From positions 20,479 to 84,478 of the IMG/VR virus record IMGVR_UViG_3300042731_007310: a stretch of 64,000 nt of DNA; one strand, 5' to 3'. A program made the translations under genes and the position numbers. Under the pieces are notes generated by a model. That model ran no database searches, was not told the DNA's origin, and saw only the letters and a program-made list of their open reading frames with translations. Positions 33,482-40,987 of this stretch are shown piece by piece (positions within the stretch are counted from its first letter, which is position 1; the number at the start of each line of letters is the position of its first letter). The stretch comes from a virus.

Positions 33482-34360
33482 ATGAAAAAAGTAGGTACAA
33501 AAGAGATAAAAGAAGACGATCCGAAAGTCAAAGAAACACCGGGTCGAATGACTATAACGTTAGGGGAATACCGCGATAGATTACCTGTTGGTATATTGCA
33601 AGGCGGTAAACTCTATAAAGACGTTATTTTGAAGCCATGGCGTACTAAAGACGAACGTGAATTAGGGAAGAAATTTCCTAATGACGCTGGTATGGCTGAA
33701 CATGTTTCGATAGTAGTAGCCAATATGTGTTCTAAATTAGGCCCTCATGATATGGACAGTATGAAGGACGCTGAAAAATCATTGGTTGTTTCTACTATGT
33801 ATATGGCCGATGTTTTTTATGTCTATACGTTATTGAGATTGAAATCTATGGGCAAGGATTTGAAGCTTACAATTACCTGCCCTACACCTGGTTGTGGTGT
33901 TGAATTCCCATATGTTGGAAATCTTGAAACCATAGAAGTATCGTACGTTGAAGATCTTGACGATATTTTGTGGAACTATGACCTTCACGATCCTATCGAC
34001 ATAAGAAAACAGAAAGTCGAAAAATTTAGGATGGCATATCCCAAATGGTCGGTAATGGAAGAAGGACGTGGAAACACAAACGAAGCTGAAGTGAAAGCTA
34101 TGACTCTTCTTGGTTCAATCGTTGGTCTAAACGATGTAAATGAGCCCGTATCATTGACTATGTCTGAAATTGATGAGTTATCAAAAGTTGATTTTGAATG
34201 TCTCATTCAAGGAATAAATGATCATTTTTTAGGCCCTAAAATGGGCATAGAAGGCGAGTGTACACCGGAAATTTGTACTAAGCTGAAGCGCGGTGGTCAT
34301 AAATTTATCTTTCCGATAGATTGGAGGTATAAGAATTTTTTCGGTTCTTCTTCCCGATAA
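33482..34360 (+). CDS. tail assembly chaperone / baseplate-hub-related protein (0-frame product)
   Basis: 292 residues, SD GGAGG. Contains a four-Cys-like element (TCPTPGCGVEF at about 137-147 and CTPEIC near 272) and ends KFIFPIDWRYKNFFGSSSR. This Cys set plus the terminal Phe-Pro-Ile-Asp-Trp/Phe-Phe pattern occurs in myophage proteins encoded just before the tape measure. A T TTT TTC slippery site seven codons from the stop gives a longer form (see 34342-34578). Confidence 0.7.
   Translation: MKKVGTKEIKEDDPKVKETPGRMTITLGEYRDRLPVGILQGGKLYKDVILKPWRTKDERELGKKFPNDAGMAEHVSIVVANMCSKLGPHDMDSMKDAEKSLVVSTMYMADVFYVYTLLRLKSMGKDLKLTITCPTPGCGVEFPYVGNLETIEVSYVEDLDDILWNYDLHDPIDIRKQKVEKFRMAYPKWSVMEEGRGNTNEAEVKAMTLLGSIVGLNDVNEPVSLTMSEIDELSKVDFECLIQGINDHFLGPKMGIEGECTPEICTKLKRGGHKFIFPIDWRYKNFFGSSSR
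34336..34342 (+). promoter_or_regulatory. putative -1 ribosomal frameshift site T TTT TTC
   Basis: In the 0 frame the codons are AAT TTT TTC, so the heptamer T TTT TTC fits X XXY YYZ. The 0-frame stop is 15 bases on (34358-34360). The -1 frame opens after a TAA at 34330-34332 and stays open to 34578. Lambda G/GT-type chaperones use the same principle. Confidence 0.75.
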
Positions 34361-34578
34361 CTAGTGTAGACGAGTTACGGGAAGAAACTTTTGGTCTATA
34401 TTATTTTTCTGAAGGTGGAATCAATTACGACAATATAGATAATATGGATTCAGAAGAAAGAGCGTGGCATCTAAGACGAATTTATGATCAAAAGAAAAAA
34501 GAAAGTGACGCGGTAAAAAAGGCTCAAGGAGGTACGAATAAACCGGCTGGTGGTAGAATAAGAAGAAAACGGAGATAG
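34342..34578 (+). CDS. -1 frame extension of the tail chaperone (made by frameshifting)
   Basis: 78 codons in the -1 frame after the slip site, ending at TAG 34576-34578, four bases before the tape-measure GTG. No start codon lies near its beginning, so it needs frameshifting; the fusion would be about 365 residues (33482-34578). The sequence SVDELREETFGLYYFSEGGI, then ERAWHLRRIYDQKKKE is like the second half of myophage tape-measure chaperones. The tail is Lys/Arg/Gly-rich. Confidence 0.7.
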   Translation, partial: RFFFPITSVDELREETFGLYYFSEGGINYDNIDNMDSEERAWHLRRIYDQKKKESDAVKKAQGGTNKPAGGRIRRKRR

Positions 34579-34582
34579 AAAA

Positions 34583-36964
34583 GTGGCGTTAGAAAAAGTC
34601 GGTTTAGGTGGTGTTCTTCAGTTTGATGAAAAACAAGCCGTTCGCGGTATGGGTAACGCCACACGCGCTTCAAAACTGTTTTCAAAATCATTCAATCAAA
34701 TCACGAATGTAGCTAGGGCGGTTGGTCAAGGTATGGGTCAACTAGCCGGTTCAATGCGATCATTCGGTGTTGCCGCGCTTCCGGTGTCCGCTGCTATGGG
34801 GTTTGGAACCAAGCAAGCGATAGACTTCGAAAAGCAAATGTCAGCCGTTCGTGCTATTACTGGTGCGACTTCTGAAGAAATGGCAATGCTTGAAAAAGAA
34901 GCGAAGAAACAAGGCGCTACTACGGCTTATAGCGCTACACAAGCTGGTGAAGGAATGGAATTCCTTTCACGTGCTGGTTTTTCTGTAAATGAACAAATGG
35001 CTGCAATAGGACCTTTATTGAATGCGGCTGCGGCTGATGGTATTGGGTTAGGTGAAACGGCTAATATAGTTGCTAACTCTTTACGTTCTATGAATCTTCC
35101 AGCTAGTGATGCGGCTAGGGTAGCTGATGTATTAGCGCTTACTTCAGCAAAAACAAATACGAATATCCTTCAAATGGGTGAAGCTATGCGTTATGCGGCT
35201 CCACAAGCGAAGGCTATGAATGTTGAATTTGAACAGTTATCAGCCGTATTAGGTGCGGCGGCTGACGCTGGTTTACAAGGTTCTATTGGTGGTACTTCAT
35301 TTACTCAAGCAATGGTAAAACTTTTGAAGCCAAGTGAAGAAGGAAGTAGGCTTCTACAACAATACAACGTTCAGGTTCATAAAACTGCAACTGGATACAC
35401 TGATGTAATTGATCTATTTGGACAAGTATCTAAGGGAATAAAATCAATAAGCGATCCTTTGGATCAAGCTAGAGCTGTAACAGAACTTTTCGGTGTACGT
35501 GGTCAAAAGGCAATAAATGCAGTTCTAACAGCTATAGAGTCCGGAAAGATGGAAGGTTTAGCTGAACAACTTTATAATGCTGAAGGTTCAGCTAAACGTA
35601 TGGCTGATATACGTTTAGATAATGTAGCTGGTGCTTTTACCCTTTTGAAATCGGCCGCTGAAGGTTTCGCGCTAGAGACTGCCGGATTGTTCTTAGGTCC
35701 AATGAAGGAAGGCGTTCAGGGATTCACAAATAATCTTTCAAATGTTGTTCTTGTTCTTCAGGAATTGAATAGCGAAGAAGGTCTAACAGATGAAACTTCA
35801 AAGAAAGTTGGATCAACAATTGTTGAAGTAGCAAAGGGGATAAAAGAAGGTATAGACACTGTAATAGAAGCATGGACTACATTTAGAAAATCTGTTACTG
35901 ATTTCATAGCAAAATTCACTGGAAGTCAGTCACCAGGTATGATCAAGCAATTTACAAAGATAGCTACTATTGCGCTGGTGGTAGCTGGTGCTATTGCTCC
36001 CATACTGTTAGCCGTTGGTGGTCTAGCGTTCTTTATTTCAACCGCCTTAGTTCCGGTTTTTAGTGTTATCGGATCTGTTGTTGGTGCTGTATTTGGTGGC
36101 GTTGTACTTCCTATTTTGGCGGTTTTAGCTGGTGCTTTTTTGATTATCAGAAGAGACGGTGAGAGTGTAGGGGAAACTTTCACTAGAATATGGGAAGGTA
36201 TAAAACAAGGTTTTGATTTCGTAATGGAAACCGCGATAAATCCTTTTATTGCTGGTTTTCAGTACATACCTGATGTGTTTGGTTATGTACAAGAAAAATT
36301 TTGGGAATTTGTCGATTCATTGAGGACAGATTTTTATGATGTTATAAACGCTATAACACAAGCGGCTTCCGCATTGATGCCATTTTTTGAAGTAGTTTGG
36401 ACTTTCCTAGGAAATATCGTAGGTACTGCCGTTGCTGGTATGGGGTTAGCATTCACTACGATGTTTGATATTGTAAAATGGGTAGTACGAGAATTGAAAT
36501 TCTTGGTTGTATCGCTAATAGAAAGTATAGTAAACTTAGTAAAAAATGTTTCATGGGGTATAGGTAAACTTGGAGAGTTAGCCGGTTTTGACTGGGGTAA
36601 AAAAATGGTCGAATTCGGCAAGGATAAATTTCAAGTTGAATTAGGAACAAAACAACGCGGATTACAACCACCAGAAAAGCCTTCTGAAATATCGAAAAAG
36701 ATAGGTGAAGAACAAGCTAAGGCTAAGGGTGATGAAAAAAGTGGAGATATGAAAGCGTTGGCTGATGAATTGGCTAAAGCAACAAAAGACGCACAACCTA
36801 AATGTGTTGAAGTAAATAATAAAATGTCGGTAGATGGTAAGACGCTTGCAAAATCTAGTAGTAGACATAGGATTGAACTTCAAGAACGATCTGGCTTCAA
36901 ATCTACACCTTGGCAAAGAAGATCCGCTGTAGAACATGGCGCAACACCGGTAGGGGGTGCATGA
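34583..36964 (+). CDS. tail tape measure protein
   Basis: 793 residues from GTG 34583 (GGAG 8 bases upstream). Sets tail length and is ejected with the DNA. The N-terminal region is the TP901-type tape-measure domain: QMSAVRAITGATSEEMAMLE, QGATTAYSATQAGEGMEFLS, then LLNAAAADGIGLGETANIVA. A hydrophobic block lies at about residues 455-520 (LVVAGAIAPILLAVGGLAFF and on), probably for membrane insertion. From the usual 1.5 angstrom per residue rule the tail would be about 120 nm (inference). Confidence 0.9.
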   Translation: MALEKVGLGGVLQFDEKQAVRGMGNATRASKLFSKSFNQITNVARAVGQGMGQLAGSMRSFGVAALPVSAAMGFGTKQAIDFEKQMSAVRAITGATSEEMAMLEKEAKKQGATTAYSATQAGEGMEFLSRAGFSVNEQMAAIGPLLNAAAADGIGLGETANIVANSLRSMNLPASDAARVADVLALTSAKTNTNILQMGEAMRYAAPQAKAMNVEFEQLSAVLGAAADAGLQGSIGGTSFTQAMVKLLKPSEEGSRLLQQYNVQVHKTATGYTDVIDLFGQVSKGIKSISDPLDQARAVTELFGVRGQKAINAVLTAIESGKMEGLAEQLYNAEGSAKRMADIRLDNVAGAFTLLKSAAEGFALETAGLFLGPMKEGVQGFTNNLSNVVLVLQELNSEEGLTDETSKKVGSTIVEVAKGIKEGIDTVIEAWTTFRKSVTDFIAKFTGSQSPGMIKQFTKIATIALVVAGAIAPILLAVGGLAFFISTALVPVFSVIGSVVGAVFGGVVLPILAVLAGAFLIIRRDGESVGETFTRIWEGIKQGFDFVMETAINPFIAGFQYIPDVFGYVQEKFWEFVDSLRTDFYDVINAITQAASALMPFFEVVWTFLGNIVGTAVAGMGLAFTTMFDIVKWVVRELKFLVVSLIESIVNLVKNVSWGIGKLGELAGFDWGKKMVEFGKDKFQVELGTKQRGLQPPEKPSEISKKIGEEQAKAKGDEKSGDMKALADELAKATKDAQPKCVEVNNKMSVDGKTLAKSSSRHRIELQERSGFKSTPWQRRSAVEHGATPVGGA

Positions 36965-37779
36965 TGGTATCACCGCTTTTAGAAGTCGGAGCTTCATTAG
37001 CGTCGCAACTTATTCCAAACATGAAGGTTTGGCGATTATCTAATTTAGATTCAAGTGAAGTACTTGAAGGTCAATTTGAAGCTGAAGGATTATCTGAAGA
37101 AGTAAGTACGTCATGGGCTCAATTTACGTCTTTGAATAGACAGAATCCAATACTTCAATTTGTACATGGAAACGCTGATACATTATCCTTTACTGGTAGG
37201 CTATTTAGAAACAATGCATTAGACACAAACCCAAAAGAAAAATTAGATAAGTTGAAATCGTGGGCTAGGATAGACACTAGTGTTAGAAGACCACCTATTC
37301 TACAATTTTCGGTTGGTGATGGTCATGTATCGGTCAATTGTGTAATTGTTGGATTGTCAATTAAATATTCTAGACCTGATTTTTTTGGTGGATTGAGAGA
37401 TGTTACCTTTGATGTTTCTCTTCTTCAATTTTCAACATTCAGTTTAGATGATGAAGAACAAACAGATACCAGATATGCGCGCGCTAGCGAGCGCGACTAC
37501 TATGAAATGTTAGCTTATAAAGAGTATGGAAATCCTATTTTGGGTGATATCATAAGAAAAGACCATCCCGATAAACAAAGACTTCAACCTGGTGATATAG
37601 TGAAACTTCCGTCAATAGAAGGGATACGCGAAAAAGAAGTCACTCAAACTTCAACTACTTTGAAAACAGCTTTCGGAAAAAGAGATACAGCGCAAAAACG
37701 TTTACGATTATCGTTTTTTGATAAACGATCAAAAAGTTATGTTTCTCATTTATTGCAAGCGCAAACAACCCCGGTGTAA
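36961..37779 (+). CDS. LysM-domain tail/baseplate protein
   Basis: About 272 residues from ATG 36961 (ATGA overlap with the tape measure; ATG 36964 is equally possible). The N-terminal two thirds match myophage baseplate proteins of the gpU/gp53/XkdP kind. Residues of about 195-235 form a LysM module (YYEMLAYKEYGNPILGDIIR, then RLQPGDIVKLPS). LysM may touch peptidoglycan. A very GC-rich inverted repeat, CGCGCT-AGCG-AGCGCG near 37480, lies inside the gene. Confidence 0.8.
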   Translation: MMVSPLLEVGASLASQLIPNMKVWRLSNLDSSEVLEGQFEAEGLSEEVSTSWAQFTSLNRQNPILQFVHGNADTLSFTGRLFRNNALDTNPKEKLDKLKSWARIDTSVRRPPILQFSVGDGHVSVNCVIVGLSIKYSRPDFFGGLRDVTFDVSLLQFSTFSLDDEEQTDTRYARASERDYYEMLAYKEYGNPILGDIIRKDHPDKQRLQPGDIVKLPSIEGIREKEVTQTSTTLKTAFGKRDTAQKRLRLSFFDKRSKSYVSHLLQAQTTPV

Positions 37780-37781
37780 AA

Positions 37782-39077
37782 ATGGTTATAGGAATTTCCA
37801 CGGTAGACAATCCATTTTCTAATGACGTTGGGTTCAATGCGCCTAATTTTATGTTGAAAATTCAAGGTGCAAATGTACCGATCGGAATACGTCGATTGAT
37901 CAGTAAAATAGAGTATGAATCTTCTGATGGTATGGCTGATATGATGCGGATAACCTTTGTTGATCCGGGTCTTATACCACCAAAAGGATTGAATGCTATT
38001 GGTCCTATAGGTGGATTTGGTGGTTTGGGCGGTGGAAGTGGTAGTTCTGTATCGTTGAGAGATACAAAAATAATACAACCTGGAAATGAAATAAGTTTAT
38101 GGTTAGGATATGGAACACAATTAAAACACGTTGGTAGAACTATTATTAGAAAAATAAGGCCTAGATATCCACGTGAAGAAATACCAAGTCTTGAGGTAAT
38201 AGGGTATACAAAAGATTCTGTTATGATGGATCACGCCCCTGAAAAATCGAAGAAGAAAAAGGGAAAAGGTGGAAGAATATTCAAACAAACTACGTTCGCT
38301 AATGCAGTTAGAGAAAGAGCACAAGATTATAATTTTTCATTAGATGTAGATGATACTTCTGATTCACCACACAACTTCATTCAAAAAGTTGGTTTGACAG
38401 ATTATGACTTTATAAATGGTTTAGCAAATCTAACGGGTTATTATTTTTGGGTTGATGGTGATTCAAGTGGAAAATGGACGCTTCATTTCAAAAATCCAGA
38501 AACATTATCTAGAGATGTTTTACAAGATAAAATATATACATTTATTTATGATAGAAGTGACTATAGTTCTTTACTGGAATTCGAGCCTGAATTAGCTATT
38601 CAAGGGGCAACAACCAAACTTCAAGCTAAAGTAAAGGATCCTAAAACCGGAAAGGTTTTGGATGCCGACTTTGAAGAAGAAAACGATCAATCGCCTGATA
38701 TTACCGTTGAAGCCGGAACCGATATACGGGCTTCAAGAAATGAACTCGAAGGTAATCATACTACGGCAAGCGATATAAAGATATTTATAGATGATTATAG
38801 TTTTGAAGTAAGGTCAAATAGGCGTTTTAAAACTGAAGCTGAATTGATTGCATGGGCTAAACAATGGTTTCGAAGAAACAGAGAGAACTTTGTTTTGTCC
38901 AGTGGAACCATAATAGGTGTAGAATCTGTTATGGCAAGGCAAATACATAAACTATCTGGGTTAGGCGCTGGTTTGAATGGAGAATATTTTTTTAGCAATG
39001 TAACTCATACAATGGACAAAGAAGGCGGTTATGAAATTGAGTGTAATATGAGAAAGGTGGTTCCGAGTTTAGCATGA
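37782..39077 (+). CDS. baseplate hub protein (gpD / late control / VgrG N-terminal type)
   Basis: 431 residues. The hub trimer holds the spike. Family marks: KIEYESSDGMADMMRITFVD, WLGYGTQLKHVGRTIIRKI, SLEVIGYTKDSVMMDHAP, then FANAVRERAQDYNF and DYDFINGLANLTGYYFWVDG. The late region KKFKTEAELIAWAKQWFRRN is not exact, but the WAKQWF helix fits gpD. ATGA-type overlap with the spike gene downstream. Confidence 0.85.
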   Translation: MVIGISTVDNPFSNDVGFNAPNFMLKIQGANVPIGIRRLISKIEYESSDGMADMMRITFVDPGLIPPKGLNAIGPIGGFGGLGGGSGSSVSLRDTKIIQPGNEISLWLGYGTQLKHVGRTIIRKIRPRYPREEIPSLEVIGYTKDSVMMDHAPEKSKKKKGKGGRIFKQTTFANAVRERAQDYNFSLDVDDTSDSPHNFIQKVGLTDYDFINGLANLTGYYFWVDGDSSGKWTLHFKNPETLSRDVLQDKIYTFIYDRSDYSSLLEFEPELAIQGATTKLQAKVKDPKTGKVLDADFEEENDQSPDITVEAGTDIRASRNELEGNHTTASDIKIFIDDYSFEVRSNRRFKTEAELIAWAKQWFRRNRENFVLSSGTIIGVESVMARQIHKLSGLGAGLNGEYFFSNVTHTMDKEGGYEIECNMRKVVPSLA

Positions 39078-39928
39078 TAAATACAGCTACATATTACGCT
39101 ACTGTGACATTCAATGAAGATCCTGATAAGTTAGGAAGGATCCGTGTTGCGTGTGTTGGTTTATTAGGTGATGAAGAGACAGAAATACCTATAGACATTG
39201 AGCCCGTTCATGACTGGGGGTGGTTCTACATTCCGGATATAGGTGAAATAGTCGAAATAGAAGTGACTGAAGGTTCTTCTGAAGACGAGCAACACGGACA
39301 AATGTCAATAGACAATTTAGACATAAAGTGGCGTTCAGCGCGCGCTTACGGAAATGAAGAAGGTGACACACCAACACCCATCAATGAAGATTTCACGTCA
39401 ACCAATTATGGAAAAAGACGCGGGTTCGCTACTCCTATGGGTCACGTGTTTTTGTTTGATGACAAAGAAGGTTCAGAACAAGTTTCTTTGAAGTGGCAAA
39501 ATAAGGCTGGTGAAAACTGTTTTTTCGCAATGGATAAAGATGGTTCGATAGTCATGAGTAACAAGACTGGAACCACTTTATTTTTCAATGCTAAAGACGG
39601 TCAAATGTCGATTATCGATCAACACGGAAACGTTTTTTCATCCGATAGCACTGGATTGAAATTGATTGACGCTAGCGGAAATTCTGTAGAGTTGAAGAGT
39701 GGCGCTATAATCGTGTTGGGTCAAAGTGGTGTAACCATCAGTTGTAAAGACGCTGTTATTGACGCTGGAAATGTTGAAATAACAGGTAATGTTGAAGCGG
39801 CTGTATTGGGAACTACGTTTCTTCCGCTCCTAAACGCACATGTACATCCAACTGGTGTAGGTCCGAGTGGAACGCCTACACCACCGTTTGCACCTACAAT
39901 TCTTTCAACCAAGGTAAAGGTGGGTTGA
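39074..39928 (+). CDS. baseplate central spike (gpV / gp5 type)
   Basis: 284 residues. An OB-fold domain (residues of about 6-65: VTFNEDPDKLGRIRVACVGL, WGWFYIPDIGEIVEIE) is followed by a beta-helix of short repeats (TTLFFNAKDGQMSIIDQHGN...VELKSGAIIVLGQSGVTISC). The end LLNAHVHPTGVGPSGTPTPP carries the His-x-His that binds iron at the tip in P2 gpV-type spikes. No lysozyme domain. Followed by a Pro-rich small protein. Confidence 0.9.
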   Translation: MINTATYYATVTFNEDPDKLGRIRVACVGLLGDEETEIPIDIEPVHDWGWFYIPDIGEIVEIEVTEGSSEDEQHGQMSIDNLDIKWRSARAYGNEEGDTPTPINEDFTSTNYGKRRGFATPMGHVFLFDDKEGSEQVSLKWQNKAGENCFFAMDKDGSIVMSNKTGTTLFFNAKDGQMSIIDQHGNVFSSDSTGLKLIDASGNSVELKSGAIIVLGQSGVTISCKDAVIDAGNVEITGNVEAAVLGTTFLPLLNAHVHPTGVGPSGTPTPPFAPTILSTKVKVG

Positions 39929-39929
39929 T

Positions 39930-40283
39930 ATGTCAAAATGTAACTTTCAAGCGCCACCTTCTATAAGCCTTCCAGTGCCATTTCCACCAGGTGTTCCGGT
40001 AATCCCTGCCGTTCCAGCGGTTCCGATACTTGCGAGCCTTTCAAGTGTCAATATACCCGTTCCAACGCCACCAACGCCATCACTTCCAGTGCCATTTCCA
40101 CCAGGTGTTCCGGTAATCCCCGGATTGCCTTCTACACCTACCTTATTTGTTATGCCTACAGGTGTAAATATACAGGTTGGACAACCACCTTCACTTACAT
40201 TGCCAGTTCCATTCCCACCTGGTATACCGGTGTTACCGGCTTTACCAAGTGTACCTACAACGCCACCTTGTCCATTAGATTAG
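39930..40283 (+). CDS. proline-rich triple-repeat protein, possible spike-associated
   Basis: 117 residues. Three copies of a unit SLPVPFPPGVPVIP (residues of about 12-25, 49-62, 92-105), each followed by a Pro/Val/Thr-rich linker. About one residue in three is Pro. One Cys lies near each end (C4 and C114). It sits directly between the spike and gp25 genes, where PAAR or tip proteins often occur, but no PAAR motif is present. A rigid polyproline-II-like shaft or tip is possible. Only position and composition support this. Confidence 0.5.
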   Translation: MSKCNFQAPPSISLPVPFPPGVPVIPAVPAVPILASLSSVNIPVPTPPTPSLPVPFPPGVPVIPGLPSTPTLFVMPTGVNIQVGQPPSLTLPVPFPPGIPVLPALPSVPTTPPCPLD

Positions 40284-40290
40284 GTGAATC

Positions 40291-40575
40291 ATGTCTTTGG
40301 ATAAATCAGGATTACAATCAGCTCTAGAAACAGTTTTCAGTGATGTTTCTTCGGAATCTACAGCGGCCACCAAAGCGGCTGCAATGGCAGATCTAATTGA
40401 TGCATACGTAAAAACCGCGTTGGTGAATTGTAGTATTCCAGCGGGTTCAGTTATCATTAGCGTTTCTGGTGGTAGTGGTGCCCCCGCTGTAGGTGTTCCA
40501 AATCCAACACCGATAAGTTTGACAGGTGATCCTAATGCAGCACCAGGATCGGATAATGAAGGGGGGTTATCATAA
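40291..40575 (+). CDS. small baseplate-region protein
   Basis: 94 residues; AGGTGA SD. A helical N-terminal half (LDKSGLQSALETVFSDVSSE) with Ala-rich helices (AATKAAAMADLIDAYVKTAL) and a Gly/Pro/Asn-rich C terminus. Small proteins of this type occur next to spike and gp25 genes in large myophages and are probably baseplate parts. No named family recognised. Confidence 0.5.
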   Translation: MSLDKSGLQSALETVFSDVSSESTAATKAAAMADLIDAYVKTALVNCSIPAGSVIISVSGGSGAPAVGVPNPTPISLTGDPNAAPGSDNEGGLS

Positions 40576-40985
40576 TGGCTACTGGTTTAGCTCTCCCTGT
40601 AGGTGTTGACAATCAAGGTGGCGCAAAGATTGTTAGTGGTGATGAGAACGACAGCAAAATAATTCGCTGTGCGTTAGGTGATGACGATAATGAAAACGCT
40701 TTTCAGCAAAATATAGGTTTAGGCGTTGGATCAATATTTGGAGTTTCAGACGAATTAATTAGATCGAAAATTCTAAGAAGACTAAACGAAGTATTCAGAA
40801 GGTTTCAAGCTCAAAAAAGATTCATATTGAGACCAAATACGATAAAATGGGTTAGAGATGAAAATCAAAGTCAAGAATTAACGTTAGAATTTCGCTATGT
40901 GAGCATAGAAAGCGATGAAGAAAAATTGTTTCGACAAAACTTTGATTCTTCAAGTGGATCACTAACAGGTAATACGGGTGGATAA
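40575..40985 (+). CDS. baseplate wedge protein, gp25/gpW-like
   Basis: 136 residues. The gp25 (IraD/Gp25-like) fold nucleates sheath assembly. Visible pattern: DDNENAFQQNIGLGVGSIFG, then ELIRSKILRRLNEVFRRFQA, ending in the strand QELTLEFRYVSI. The residue order (two helices, then strands) matches T4 gp25 and P2 gpW. Short Gly/Ser tail. Overlaps the preceding stop codon and precedes gpJ as usual. Confidence 0.75.
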   Translation: MATGLALPVGVDNQGGAKIVSGDENDSKIIRCALGDDDNENAFQQNIGLGVGSIFGVSDELIRSKILRRLNEVFRRFQAQKRFILRPNTIKWVRDENQSQELTLEFRYVSIESDEEKLFRQNFDSSSGSLTGNTGG

Positions 40986-40987
40986 TC

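Noticed and set aside
39930-40283. PAAR-repeat spike tip protein
   Set aside because: It sits at the right place but has none of the PAAR motif or metal-binding His/Cys set; it is Pro-rich with only two Cys residues.
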